Shown: positions 1 to 13,163 of the stretch, one piece after another | Numbering within the stretch: position 1 is the stretch's first letter | Layout: each line of letters begins with the position of its first letter | Assembly: GCA_963678705.1 (NCBI GenBank) | Contig: OY783210.1 | Coordinates: 17,981,331 to 18,045,330, forward strand | Direction: 5' to 3' | DNA from: Panorpa germanica | Taxonomy: Eukaryota > Arthropoda > Insecta > Mecoptera > Panorpidae | Length of the DNA: 64,000 nucleotides | Notes under the pieces: model-generated | Told to the model about the DNA's origin: nothing | The model's database searches: none | The model's input: the letters and a program-made list of their open reading frames with translations, nothing else | Made by a program: the position numbers and the translations under genes

Positions 1-2045
1 TGTAACTTTTGTTTATTTTTCTTTTGTTTAATTTACTTTTAAACAAATTCACCTACAATTAAAACTCGCAATGAAAGATTTTATCATTGCGCAGGAAATA
101 TCATTGACCGTGAGTTCTGGTAGTTAACATACTTTGAATTTAATTGTTTTACTCATTTTACGGTTCTATTTTATTACTTAAGACATTATTATATAAGAAA
201 CATTCATGTTTCTACACTTAATAAATCTTAAAGGAAGTAAACAAAATTATAAACAATCAATTAAGTAAAGTCTATCAAAAAAATTTGATCTCAAATAGAA
301 ATGCCATTCAAAAATTGTTTTAGGTAATTGTTTCTTTTCTTAATTGTTCATATATTTGTTACTGATAAATATTTTTGTAATCTTCCTGTTATCTAGAGAA
401 AATATTTCTAATAATTTTAGCGTTCTCGAATTTTTCCTTGAGTTTCCCGGAAAATGCTCTATAAAATATCCGAAAAAGATAGAAAGTTGAAATTTTGTAT
501 ATGTATTGATTTTGAAAATATTTCGAAATTTAGAAATATAAAAATTAGGGTGAAACAAAAGAGGTTGAGAATATCAGGGACCCAAGTAGTAAACTTTGGA
601 AAAATTTTAATATCGTAGGGCAATTTATCTTTAATCACTTTTTTTTATCCATGCACAAATTTCTCACTGCTGCAAACGTATAACAAATATTCAGGCTTGT
701 ATTCAAAGTCTAGGTTTTCTATCTCTGCCAAAGAATATTATCTTTTAAAGTTTTCCACCGTGTGTTTACTTGTTCCTGCATGCGAAATAGCTTCTTGAAT
801 AGCGATGACTTCAGATGTTAATATCTCTCAAACAAAATTAAAATTATAATGTTACTAAAACTTAATTAGAATATAATTTAAATTGACTTCATTCTGAATA
901 AGCAAATTGAATAACTGAATATACCTACTAAACGTGCCTTTATGTATGTTTGTTCATAACAATACAGCCAATTCAATAAACTCATACTCATATCATACAG
1001 GTAACATGCAAAACAAAACAAGGCATGAGTCATATTTGTACTCATACACTTGGTCCCATTGACTAGGTAATAATGCTGTAACTGTATTTTACAAGCTATA
1101 AGTATTAGTTGATTAATAAATTACTTATGACTTCACTATTGTTATTGCTCTCACGTTCGCAAAGAAAATAATTATTAATTAGAAATTATCAATGACGAAT
1201 GCAACAAGCATTACGTTGGGGATATGGAACTGTGATAACCATGGAAGAATTTGCTGAGGTTAAATTAGTGAAATGTTTCAAGGTTGTATTTAAAGGGTTT
1301 AAATAAATATTAAACCTTGTGTAGAAATACCAAGGTTTAATATGGGTCAGACTAATTTCTAGACATTATTATTGGATATATCTGCTTAATAATAATTGTT
1401 TAGGATAAGGGTTAAATACATTTTTTTCCTTAATTCTACATACCTTCGGACGCCTATGTCATTCTAAAACATAGTCATTCTAAATATATTTCCGTTTATG
1501 GTAATGAAGCTGTTAAATTTAATAAATATCTAGAAACAAATGACTTTATTTTAACACATTGTTGACTAATGCCAATGCTTGTGGTTCATTATATCCTCTT
1601 CGTGTAGATATTGGTAATTAGCAGTTGCGAATTCCGAGGAAAATATTGCAACTCTATGTCAGAATTGAATAAACAAACAACAGCTTATATTATTAAAAGC
1701 ATAACATAATAATATAAACAAATATTAGTTCTATTTCATGGGCATGGGAACTAAGTGCCCATTTAGTTCTCTTTTTACGTAACTAAGAAGTGAATCATTT
1801 TGGTTTGGTTTGTTTATAGCTGCTTCATTCATGTTAAGTATCGATACTTACTGTTTTAATTTTAACCTTTAGTTGTATATTGAATGTACTTTTAGCGCGC
1901 ATGCGTCGTGAATGAGTAATACACTTTATTTAATATTAATTATTATAGTTATATAATATAAATAAAATATATTCAATATAATTATTCCTATTTCCCTATT
2001 ATGCACAAGCCGGAAAGTAATTTTAAGATATTATTGTCATTGGTG

Positions 2046-2148
2046 TCAAGCTTCGCTTAAACCTAGTAGTCCTCTGCTTTAGATTGGGTTCCAACCCGTT
2101 ATTTTGAGTGTTGGAAGATGTAATACTAACCACTGCGTCACCAACGAT
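2046..2148 (-). repeat. tRNA-derived SINE remnant
   Basis: On the minus strand, GGTGACGCAGTGGTTAG (complement of about 2126-2142) is a good RNA polymerase III A box. GGGTTGGAACCC (complement of 2086-2097) is a B-box-like sequence at normal spacing behind it. The pair is the promoter of a tRNA-derived SINE head. No clear tail or target-site duplication is visible, so this is probably an old or truncated copy rather than a functional tRNA gene; no cloverleaf closes around it. Confidence 0.55.
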
Positions 2149-4290
2149 GTTGAACTCTCTTAAATTACATAAAATTGTACAATATATTATTACTTTATTC
2201 TATTAACACCTAAGTTATCCAATAACTTTTGGACTTAGACAGACTCTAAATTATATTATTTATTTATTAAAATTGCGTATTTTTTAGCATTAAATTTATT
2301 TGTAAGAATTTTGCAATTACAAAGATCTTTTATCCTAGTTTTACATACATATTTGAACTTACAAAGTTACTTAAATTTTTACATTATACTTCATACTTGA
2401 TCTACATAACTCTACAATAGTGACGTCATACGATGTTTATGAACTATACGTTCTCTGATGTAGAAGCGAGACGGCAATAGTCAGTTCTGTCTCTTTAATT
2501 ATCCTAGTTAGATATAAATAACTATATTAATTGTTATCTTCTATAATACAAGTGACTAACTCAAAAATAATTGCACACCTCCATTATATTATTTTATAAA
2601 ATTTAAGACATGATTCCTCTATTTTAAAAACTATTCACTTTTATAGAAATATGATAATACAAATAAAGTCTTTATTATTAAATAATAACCTTTAAGAATT
2701 TGATAAAAAAGGAAATTTAAGAATAATAAAATAATTATTAATTAAATAACAAATAACAATATTATCTGAAATAGTTTAAAAAATATTTCATTAATTTATA
2801 TAGCTAATCATGTTACATTCTACGTGAAATAATATTATTACAAGTCAAGAATTAAATATTATATTTTATTTCATGATTTTAAAAACATAGCTACGAAGAG
2901 AAAGATAACATTGTTGTTGTAACATTAAACAATACCTCGAGTAACATTAAAAACATAAACAATATGCAACAAGAACGCATTGTTTACTATTTGTTAATGG
3001 GTATAATACTCGTACTTTAGTTAGAGATTTTTTTAACATTAATTAACATTGTTTAACTTATTTTACGGAGAACGTAACATTTCGATTTTGTAAATAATAA
3101 TTACTTAAAATATAAATTTAATGCCCCATAAGTTCATTTTACTTAGTGTTTGATTTTTATAAGAATAATTAACTAAATAAACATTTTTAAAATATACTAC
3201 TTACAGTAAATTATTAGAAATATTTAACAGAAAATTTATTTTTAAATATTTAATCAATATATTTATGTTTAAAGCCGAAACCGTTTATGTTAGGTAACAG
3301 ATTTAGAATCAGTCATAAGGTGTGCTATCTCAATTGAATATCTTGCAAAATATATATAGCTATCCGAGAAATAACATTATAAATTATTTCCTAAATCGTA
3401 CTCTTTAATGTGTCAGTAAAGTTATTTCAGATTCTAGTAGCTTCTGTATTCAAACAAAATGCGGGCGATCAATTTCCTATTCACTTGAACAGATACACCT
3501 GATCTAATTCCAATCAGAAACAGGCTTTATTAATGAAAGATGATTTCACATAATTTACCCTCTCTATATTCACCTGTCGGTTTTGAATTCCAACTGAGCG
3601 GGTGGTTGGATATACTGGATCTGCTGCATGTGAATCTGAAAACCAGAACGATTTCTGTTCATGCCAGGTTCTCTGCTACCTGCTTTACGCTTAACTTGTA
3701 TTTAATACTGAGGTGAAACAAATTTGTTTTATACTCAGATAACCCTAAGATTTTTGTTAAGATTCGGCGGTCATTTTTCACAGAAATTCATTTAGATGAA
3801 AGGAAATCTTTTACCATATAGTTAACTTTATTAATTAACGTAGGTATTACTATTGTTTCACTATATTTATTGGTTAAATTTAATACACTAGAAGTATCTA
3901 AACTTATTTTAATTTGTTTGAAAATAGACGTTGATTTTTATAATTTGTCAATACCGTGAAGAAACTAAGTACGTTACTCTTCAGAGTGGTGAACTACTCA
4001 AAAGAGAGTAAATGCAATTTACTACTGCAATGCAATGAAAATACAAGATAACTGTTAATAATTATATAAAGAAGCTGTAATAAGTGTTATATAAAATAAA
4101 TGTAACAATATACCAAAAAAAGAAGTTCATTATTCGACAATAAACCTTGTTAATTTAAATATACATAATAGTATAGTGGAAAGGTATTGTACTCCGAATT
4201 CTGGATTTGAACAGAATCTAAAGAATATAACAAAATAAGATTACTCATTGGCCGGTGTAAAGGCGACCACCTACAGTGACGTTCCTACAA

Positions 4291-4307
4291 TGTGTGTGTG
4301 TGTGTGT
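4291..4307. repeat. (TG)n microsatellite
   Basis: Eight uninterrupted TG units. Confidence 0.9.
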
Positions 4308-5693
4308 ATTAGGTCTTAAGCGAGGCATTTAGCGGGTTAGATCTAATAAGCCACCAAATATCATCCAACCGCGACTGGCTCACGTAAAGAAAGTAGTTGA
4401 AGCAGATCCGTCACTACTAGTTTTTCAAAAAGGATTGAAAATGGTTTGTTGAAATTAGTATTACTCCCCTTAAAGCTAAATCCGACACTGTGTTTTGTAT
4501 AAAGAAGTAGCGGTAAAGAAAAATCAAAGTTCTAAAATACTTCAACATAAGTACAAGGTAAAATGATTTAACAAACTATGCAAATACAAATAAATGGAAT
4601 GTCGCTACAAGATCAAATTGTACTCTTCTTGTAAGAGTATGCTATGCTGTACAATTAAGTACATGAAGGCAGGCATTGTTGCACAACGGTTTCAAGATTT
4701 GTTCAAAAATACCTGGTTTCTGTTTACATTTGTCCTGTACTAATAAGTACAATTTTAGAGAATTAGAGAATGCAGTTTTACAAGAGTCTTTGGGTTTGCT
4801 AATACGATGCACATGCATTTTAATCAATTCATAACATTCCTGCTAAACATAGTTATATGTATATCAGAAATCTAAATTTTGCTATTAAAATAGTGAAAAT
4901 ATCTTTTCTAAATAAATAAATTTAGGAAAAATGATAATTTTAAAAAAAGGGAAAAATACAATCATGAAATTATCTTTTTCGAATTAATAGAATGACAAAA
5001 TTACTTTTCTGGAACTTTAGAATCATAAAAAAGCGATTTTCAGACAAAGTTTTAAGTTTTTTAGATTATAAAATAAATTACTTACAGTTCTGACAACAAT
5101 GCAGCAAACATATTCTTTGGAATAATTCTACAAATACACTGGCTTTAGTAATAATGCATCACCTTCTCAAGGAGACAATCATCAGTTTACAATGTTAAGA
5201 CTTTTAAAACAGAGAACTAAATCACTTGATGTAAAAGACTGCTCGATTCTCCTCGATCATTTTGGCTAATAGTCACTAAGATACATGGGTTGCCAACATC
5301 TAACCCGGAGGAACGACATCCCGATGGAGACCTTCCACGACAAGTCGAGGAAATCGTGACTTTATCCACAACAACTAATCTTACTTAAAACTTACAGATT
5401 TTTTTTTTTTTTTTTTATCTTTATATCTTCAATAAAAGCCAAAATGTCGTATTTTTTTTATGTTTATTATAAGCATATAGGTCTTCTATCTTTTGTACGT
5501 TTGCAAATAATATTTTATTTAGGTATTGTTTCTTTTGAAACGATCTTATTTTTTTAGTGTTTTTAAATGGTTTTTGTAAAAATCATATTTTTGATAGAAT
5601 CATTATATTTTATTTAAACTTTAATTCTATTTTTAAATATTTCGTTTACCTATATTCAATAACAATTCATAATTTCTATGTACTTAACATATA

Positions 5694-5735
5694 GTAATGC
5701 CTCATTCCTACTCACTGTTTTGATATTTACAATTT
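5694..5735 (-). repeat. Terminal fragment of the ~500-bp MITE family
   Basis: GCCTCATTCCTACTCACTG followed by TTTTGATATTTA matches the end of the MITE copies at 17.6, 28.0, 30.3 and 54.4 kb. Only the terminal ~40 bp is recognisable; the neighbouring sequence does not continue the element. Confidence 0.6.
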
Positions 5736-8700
5736 TTGTACATTTTTTATATAATATTTATGTACCTGACATTACAGCAAGAAGACTGAATAATCCAAAG
5801 TCTACTAAAAAAGAAACAATAATATTAATTTTATTACTTGAATTGTTACTTTCGTAATTTCAACTTTATAAACAAGCCATTAGATCATTAAGTTGAAGAC
5901 TTTATAAATTAGCTTTTATAGATGCTTAGCTAAAGAAATCTAGCACGTTAAATTGATTTTTTATTGTAAATGTTTAAATATCTTAATTAACTTTTAGTTA
6001 ATGAAAGTTATATTGGTTTTTTAGTCACAGCGTGAAGTTAACTGTGTTAGTAGATTTACCATTTAAGCTCGTACAAAATTATGCAGGACCACACTGGTGC
6101 AGATAATTGAAAAACAAACACTTAAATTCTTTCTTAAATACAGCATCGTGCTTAATACAGTGGCTTTTGGCTTACGTGTGCACTTTGATGGCTTTGCAGG
6201 TCTCAACAGTAGCACGATTATGTAATACAATGTAATAATGGTACTTTTATTTTATAACCTATAAATTATAGGGTTTTATATTGAAAATTGTAACATTTTG
6301 TGTTAGTTTATTTATTGTACAGGTATAAGAGTGGCCACACACAGTACCACACAAATCCGTCTTAAGACGAAATTATTGACGTTGTCTCTATTTGTTTAAT
6401 GTGTTTATATACCCTACCTATATATACCTAATAAGAGAATACAATCTATGACCAATTAACCATAATAGACCATATGCCTATAGTAAAAACTATAAGATTA
6501 ACAATTAAAATAGTAATTTTTGTCGCTGTAATCATTAAAAATAAATCACAAGTTAAGTAATCTTTGACACTCTTCGCTTCTATGAATTATCATCTTTATT
6601 ATCAGCAGAATATAAAGGAAATGCATAAAAGTGCTAGTCAAATGTAAGTTGATATTATGAAGTTGATGAATAAAAATAAATAAAATTATTATTCATTATT
6701 CTACAAACTTTAATATTAATGTAATGATGACAAAATATATTTAAGAGTTAAACATAAAACAAAAATTCGAATAACTATATCTCCGTCTACTTTGTATACT
6801 GAAGAAACCAAATATTAAAAATCCGTTTGTAAAATATGAGTTGACAAGCCTATTTTGTCGTGTATAGTACATTCATTTCCATCCTGTATTAAATAGCATC
6901 CTGTCTCGGTATATTTCACTATTTAAACACCAATAAATAAGAAGAGATTTTCTACTATAATAAGCTGTTTTTTATTATATAATAAAATGGTTATAAAAGC
7001 ATAATTTTTGTTATGACGTTAACGTATTTACCTTATTAATCAGGTTTTACTGCGCACCGCTTGTGCGACAAACGCTAATAGACGCGCTTATTGGTTTTAT
7101 CTTCCGACATTGTCAATAGGACCTGTTGGGTGGCCGGCAGATTATAAAGTATTAGCGCAGTAATCTGTAAGGCGACTCTCTTTACTACCTTTCCTTAAGA
7201 TTATGTTTAACTTGACCGTTTAACATTCCCATATCAATAATACGTGAGTAAACAGAATATAAATTGCATTACTAATGTTTACCAGCTTATCGCCCCGTTA
7301 TAACGTAACGCGTGTTTCATTTATGAAATTAATCGTACTTAACTTTATAGATATAATTATTTTAGGTGAATACAAGTTATTTTACAAAAAGTCTCTAGAA
7401 AAAAATGATTTATGAATACTAAAATAAACCTACATACCAAATTTCAACTTTCTATCTTTTTTTTTATTTACAAACCACAAAATTAACAAATTTAAATGTA
7501 TTATGCAATGCATCACGAATTTTTGCTGTTTCTTTATTTTAAAATTTAATGTCTTTGAAGAAATTCTAAAATTACTTATTCAGGATAGACCCGTAGAACA
7601 CAATGATGAATTGAAGAATATATAATACACCAAATAGTGTATGTATTTCTCTTAACAATGTTCGTCGCACGGTACAAACAGATTTTGTTTCAACTGTGAC
7701 AAATTTTTATTCATTTTTGTTTAAAATCTTTTTTACCATAAAAACGTATATATTTTTAAAAACTTTTTCTATTTTTATAACTTTTGTATTAATTTACTTT
7801 AATATTAATGAACAATATGACATGTTTTTTAGTTTAATATATTTTTTTAATTCATTTCAAGTTTTTAAAATTCATATATTTCGGCTACAAGCAACCCTTT
7901 AAAAAACTCAAGAGGTTTTCAAATAATTTAATACATTCAGAAAAGGTAAAAATATATATGGAATATTTTATAAATTTGAATTTTAACATAAAGAAATTAA
8001 TTCAAGTGTCATAACATAAAATTCGATGAAAAATTGAGATGTGAAATAAGTTTTTTTATAAATAAACATTAAATTTCTAGTACAGAAACCTAAACAAATT
8101 CCTGACCTTAGAGTTTTTGAAAAATATTCTATTTAGTAAAGTAGGAATATTATATTCGCGAGTGAAACAATTTTGATTTTTCAGCTACTTTTATCATTTT
8201 TTTTTTCGTAGTTGCATTTTTCTGAAAAGTAAAATAAAATTCATAAATAAAAGATTAAATATTTGTTATAAAAGAAATTTTTTATTCTCATAATATTCAA
8301 TTTAAAATAAAATAATATATAGTATTTTCATATTTATTTTGACTTAAATGGTGTTTATATATTATTATATACAAAAATAAGCCAAATTTATTTACATAAC
8401 TTATAAAAAAATAATTATTATCGTTATATAATATAATACAGTGTAATACAGACTTTTCAATATAGTTCAATTATAAATTCTAAAATTATTATAAAAAATT
8501 AATACAAATTGAAATAAAATAATACATTTTCTGTAACATGTTTTAATTTTTTACAACAAATATGAATTTATAATATTAAATACTATTCTATAAGCGTGAA
8601 TTGAATTAAATCACTGGGAATTTTGTTCACGTAAAAAAAATATTTTTTTATACATTCTAACTTAATATAATGCCTCGTAATATTAATAAATAAATAAAAT

Positions 8701-9092
8701 TATAATCCTATATAATACAAAATATATACATCATTTTTCTTATAAATATATACAGATTCTGTAAAGTTTAGTAATCGTTTTTTAATTTAAATTAAATTCT
8801 AGTTATTTTTAAGTATATATAACAGGAGCTGCCTTAACATATATTTCGTGAATAAGGCAGAAAAATCAATTTGCTAAAAATTGCAATGAAAAATACATAG
8901 GTAACTTTTAGTTTAATAAAGTTTATACATTTTCTTTAAATAACTGATTATAAATATATCACGTGATTAAAAATTATTAATTGAGCATTTTTTAGGCGCA
9001 CAAATTGTTTCTTTTATACAGAAATTTCACTTTAAGTACTATTCAGTCACTTTATAAAGTTTGTATTTGTTTTTTTTGCGTTTAAATTAGCG

Positions 9093-12000
9093 TTACACAA
9101 AATAAGTCCTGCCTCTTCCAATTGGTTGAGGGGGCATCACCGGTGGTGCTTCTGGTATTGTGGAATACACGTGTCCGATAGACGCCGTGGAATCCCTGAG
9201 ACTTCTACGGCCACCACGGCTATCTATTGTCATATAACCGTGCTGACTTGTGACGTCATAATGTTGACTATTTGATGACGTCGACACTGAACTAACTTCA
9301 TCTTCGGTGCTCCTGTGCGATTCACTAGCATACGTAGATTGAGTAGGCGTCGGTGTGTGTGACGTCATGCCATGTATCGGCGTCGTCATAGGAACTGCAT
9401 TCTTATACCACGTATCCAGCGATGTTGGTGCAGCTGTATATCTTAAATTAGGACTTTTTTTCACATCTGGTAATTTCTTAGATGACTGATTTGTACCAGG
9501 ATTTCGTTTCACTGTTTTAAATCCTGGAACATCAGGCATTGAGAATCTTAATTTATCCCAAAAACGTTTTTCACCCCAAGATATTACGGTGCAAGTTCTC
9601 AAAAGTATTTGCAGAGTCGGATCCATCGCTATTGTCTCAAATGCTGTAGTAATGAGTAGTATTATTTTATGTCTTCTTGAACAGGGGCGAATTGATTCTA
9701 ATGTTGCTTGTAGTGCTGCTCTAAATTCAGGCCGGGACCACTCATTTTGTAGGAAATTTAGTGACAGGACTAACACAATCCTTCTAGATGCGTCGCACGC
9801 ACTAAGAAGACTATCTGCTAGGTAGGACGTTCCGTGAATATCACGATGGTGTAGACACAGAGTGTGTCCTCCCTGCTCCAGTTCAGATGCGATAACACGT
9901 GACACAAAATCTTCATCGCGGCCGCTGTAGACAACGTAGCCGTCGTAGAGTCTGTCTCGATCATCTTGAGACTCGGTAGTTGACGCAGAGTCTTTGAAAA
10001 GACGAACCCCGTACTTAGCATGGGCCCATAGTCGAACGTCTTGCCGGAATACAAAAGCTAGTGCCACTAAAAGACTGGCGCCAATCACAGCAACCAAAGC
10101 AGCGGCTAATAAAGGAATGTAGCCGTTGCCTAGTAGTCCACTAGCTTGCAAAACAGTTCTATGTACGGAAGGAGGTGACATATTTTCATCTCTTTCACTC
10201 TTGCATTTACGTATGACGGCTCCAATTGTTTCTGTGCTTGGTTTACCGTTAGTAGCATTGCATAACATTTTATCAGGATCGCCATTATTATTCAGTAACC
10301 AGGATTCTAATTTTGAGACCGAATCACAATCGCAAGTCCATTTGTTACCTTCCAGAGATACTTTTGATAACGATCCTGATTGTGTAGCAGCTTGTAATTG
10401 TTGCCAAGGTGAAAAATCAACAATTTTATTTTCATCAAGTCGTAAAACTTCCAAATTATGCATCGAGGCGAATGTATTGTTGCCTACATGTGCAATAACA
10501 TTGTGATCTAAATAAAGTTCATTTAAATTTGATAATTCTTTGAATTCAAAACCACGAAGTTCTTCTAACTGATTGTTTTCGATATGGAGCACCCTTAAAG
10601 CAGTGGCGCCGTTAAACGTTCGGTTATGCAAAGCGTCAATATTGCTGTTATTAAGAAATAGTACTTGTAGTTTTTTCTTACCGATGAAAACATGGCTACC
10701 TAGTTGGCCTAGATCGTTTCCATCCAGGTATATTTCTGTTGCGTCCATCGGGATCTTCTCTGGGACGGTTTTGTATCCAGCGTTGCTACAATCAACGACG
10801 TTTGAATTCCAGGTGTGATCGTGATAACAGCTACACCTGTCTGGGCACGTCATTTCACAATCACAAGCGTCGAAATCACAACAATGACACAATGCAAAAC
10901 AATGGCTTTCATAAGGACACAAAAACTGACTTGGCTTGAGATCCATTAGCGGTCTGACAGGCGCGCCCCGAGAGTGTGCTAACGAGCATGTAACTGTATC
11001 AAGATCCATTATTCGCGGATGCTGTCTGAGATGACTTAATTGATTAATCCGCTGCATCCATTCCATCGTGCAATCGCAATGAAACGGATTTCCACTGATG
11101 TAAAACTGTGGCATGGTTTTATGTTCAGGCACCATTGAGAGACCAAACGACGCTAACTCAATCTTTCGTAATTCGTTAGCATATAGAACAACTTTTTCTA
11201 AATTTGTTTTATTTAAAAATGTACCTGCTTCAACACTGGTTATATTGTTGTTGTTCAAAAACAACGTTTCAACACTATCAGGTATAGACGATTCAACAAT
11301 GGTTGTCAGTTTATTAAAGCTAGCATCCAACATTTTAATGTGTAGGTTCGTCCGAACCCCAAAATAGTTCCCAAGCTCAGCAATGTTATTTTGGTGCATG
11401 TCCAACCATTCCAAGCTTGCGGGTAGGTGACTGTAGTCGAACCAACGTAATTGATTGTCCGATACATTCAACCAGACAAGTCCAGGTAGATTCGTAAAAA
11501 CTCCACTAATGTCTTCTAATCTATTACCATCCAATCTAATGGCACGTAATGTTGGGTTAGAACCGAAAGCACTTTGATCGACGTGTTTTATTTGATTAGA
11601 CGCTAAATTTAACACTTGTAACGATGGTAATGTCATAAACGCGTCACGTGATATATTCACTATTAAATTATCAACTAATCTTATTCCAAAAAGTTGATCC
11701 AGTCCTTCGAACGATGAGTTATGCACTGTTTTTATTAAATTTTTACCGAGATCTAACGATTTCAAGTAATGTAACTTTCCAATGCCGTTTGGTATTTCAC
11801 TTAAGAGATTTTCATTAAGTCCTAAATCGTGTAGATTTGTCATATTTTCGAAAGCACGTTCATTTATATGTTTTATGAGGTTACTGTCCAAAAACAATTG
11901 GTTTAGCACATAAAGTCCAGTGAAATGATAAGATTCAATTTCAGTTAGTTTGTTTTGAGATAATGTCAGGGCGTGTAGATTTTTAAGTTCAGAGAAAGCG

Positions 12001-13163
12001 CCCTCCGCGATTACTTCGATTCCGTTATTATCCAACGATAGGATTTGTAAGCTGTACAAATCTTGAAACACTTGACTGTCAATCCGCGTAATTGAATTGT
12101 GAGCCAGATTTAAAACCACTAATCGCACTAGACCAGAGAAAGTATCTCGATTAACCCATCGACTCGTTAATTCGTTTCTACTTAAATCCAGCACTTGTAA
12201 CTGATCCAATCCTTCCAGAATTCCCGGCGCGAGAACACTTAGTGAGTTGTTTTGTAAATACAGCTGTGAGAGATCCCGCGAAGACTGGAAAAGCTCTGGC
12301 GGCAACGCGACTAAAGCATTACTTGACATGTTTAAAATTTTAAGTGAGGTCAATCCAACAAACGGACGATCAGCCAAAGACGATAATAAATTCTCTTGTA
12401 TTAAAAGAGTTTGAAGAGATCTTAAACTCGATAAGCCGTTATCAGGAAGTATTGTAATATCATTAAATGACATGTCCAATGTTTCAAGTCCTGTGTTGCA
12501 AGATTTACCGGGAGATGTTGGTCCGTTACCCCAGTCTGAGAATCCTAATTGAGATACATCTTGCAAACGGTTTCTGGTTAAATTAAGCACTTGTAAACTA
12601 AATAATGGACAGAATACTTCCGTGGGTAAGGTCCAGATGTTGTTATCCGCTAGATCCAGAACTCTGAGTTCCGTCAAGCCACGGAAACTTTCGGGGTGAA
12701 ATTCCATAGTCATTGCTGACCAATCAGTATTGTGTGTTCGAAGGGACAAACTCCTTAAATCGCGTAAAGATGACAGGACCATTGCAGGAACATAACGTAT
12801 TTTACAGAATTCGATTTCTAAATCTTTCAAACGTCTTAATTGCCCGAGAAAACTACCCTGGTGTTTATTTGTTTCTAGAGAACTTTCAAAGAATAGCACA
12901 TCACTGCATGATAATTTTAATGATGTTAAACGTTCGATTTGATGGCCTGTCAGATTGCCTAATAGGCTCTCTGTTCCGCCGATCGTTCGTAATTGACAAT
13001 TAAGTATGGTTGTCACCGTTTCTTCACTTGTTTCTTCTAAAGTTAACACTCTTTGCCATTCACAGCCTGCTGGAGTTGATTCCACACGACTCGTTAAAGT
13101 GCGAGTCTCGGAATTAAAAACACATAATAACATTAACACAAAATACACAAGTAAGGAACCCAT
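9093..13163 (-). CDS. Long Toll-like receptor (18-wheeler/Toll-7/Toll-10-like)
   Basis: Intronless ORF of 1356 codons encoding a single-pass receptor of the Toll family, with innate-immune or cell-adhesion/patterning roles in insects. A signal peptide (residues 1 to ~21, hydrophobic MGSLLVYFVLMLLCVF) precedes a long leucine-rich-repeat block (~60-690). Next come a cysteine-rich C-cap (NPFHCDCTMEWM, ~690-760), a cysteine-rich N-cap (CPDRCSCYHDHTW, ~770), a shorter LRR block (~800-930) and a second C-cap (KWTCDCDSV, ~940). The transmembrane helix is at ~1015-1039, the TIR domain at ~1068-1211 (box 1 YDGYVVYS, BB-loop region LHHRDIHGTSYLAD, box 3 KRFWDKL), and a Ser/Thr-rich tail runs to 1356. 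Two LRR blocks, an intronless gene and a long tail define the 'long Toll' clade rather than Toll-1 or Toll-9. The TIR is divergent, so the exact orthology is open. The start fits because the signal peptide follows immediately. Confidence 0.95.
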   Translation of the reverse strand: MGSLLVYFVLMLLCVFNSETRTLTSRVESTPAGCEWQRVLTLEETSEETVTTILNCQLRTIGGTESLLGNLTGHQIERLTSLKLSCSDVLFFESSLETNKHQGSFLGQLRRLKDLEIEFCKIRYVPAMVLSSLRDLRSLSLRTHNTDWSAMTMEFHPESFRGLTELRVLDLADNNIWTLPTEVFCPLFSLQVLNLTRNRLQDVSQLGFSDWGNGPTSPGKSCNTGLETLDMSFNDITILPDNGLSSLRSLQTLLIQENLLSSLADRPFVGLTSLKILNMSSNALVALPPELFQSSRDLSQLYLQNNSLSVLAPGILEGLDQLQVLDLSRNELTSRWVNRDTFSGLVRLVVLNLAHNSITRIDSQVFQDLYSLQILSLDNNGIEVIAEGAFSELKNLHALTLSQNKLTEIESYHFTGLYVLNQLFLDSNLIKHINERAFENMTNLHDLGLNENLLSEIPNGIGKLHYLKSLDLGKNLIKTVHNSSFEGLDQLFGIRLVDNLIVNISRDAFMTLPSLQVLNLASNQIKHVDQSAFGSNPTLRAIRLDGNRLEDISGVFTNLPGLVWLNVSDNQLRWFDYSHLPASLEWLDMHQNNIAELGNYFGVRTNLHIKMLDASFNKLTTIVESSIPDSVETLFLNNNNITSVEAGTFLNKTNLEKVVLYANELRKIELASFGLSMVPEHKTMPQFYISGNPFHCDCTMEWMQRINQLSHLRQHPRIMDLDTVTCSLAHSRGAPVRPLMDLKPSQFLCPYESHCFALCHCCDFDACDCEMTCPDRCSCYHDHTWNSNVVDCSNAGYKTVPEKIPMDATEIYLDGNDLGQLGSHVFIGKKKLQVLFLNNSNIDALHNRTFNGATALRVLHIENNQLEELRGFEFKELSNLNELYLDHNVIAHVGNNTFASMHNLEVLRLDENKIVDFSPWQQLQAATQSGSLSKVSLEGNKWTCDCDSVSKLESWLLNNNGDPDKMLCNATNGKPSTETIGAVIRKCKSERDENMSPPSVHRTVLQASGLLGNGYIPLLAAALVAVIGASLLVALAFVFRQDVRLWAHAKYGVRLFKDSASTTESQDDRDRLYDGYVVYSGRDEDFVSRVIASELEQGGHTLCLHHRDIHGTSYLADSLLSACDASRRIVLVLSLNFLQNEWSRPEFRAALQATLESIRPCSRRHKIILLITTAFETIAMDPTLQILLRTCTVISWGEKRFWDKLRFSMPDVPGFKTVKRNPGTNQSSKKLPDVKKSPNLRYTAAPTSLDTWYKNAVPMTTPIHGMTSHTPTPTQSTYASESHRSTEDEVSSVSTSSNSQHYDVTSQHGYMTIDSRGGRRSLRDSTASIGHVYSTIPEAPPVMPPQPIGRGRTYFV

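Larger units (their letters stand above)
1..9092. other. Gene-free AT-rich intergenic region
   Basis: No open reading frame here has recognisable protein character. The longest (4642-4827 minus, 7696-7902 plus) have the composition of random AT-rich sequence. The stretch holds the SINE remnant near 2.1 kb, a short TG repeat at 4291-4307, a poly-T run near 5400-5416 and a MITE end near 5.7 kb. A slightly GC-richer patch at 5270-5360 is not assignable. Confidence 0.6.

Noticed and set aside
4642..4827. 61-codon minus-strand ORF with several cysteines
   Set aside because: No signal peptide, domain or splice context; composition fits chance in AT-rich DNA.
7040..7170. Possible MITE around CGCTAATA / TATTAGCG
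   Set aside because: The inverted match is only eight bases and no target duplication is visible.
9589..13003. Several ORFs of 66-126 codons on the plus strand opposite the Toll gene, and a 78-codon minus-strand ORF at 9818-10054
   Set aside because: They are shadows of the Toll coding sequence in other frames; none shows a domain or an independent start context.
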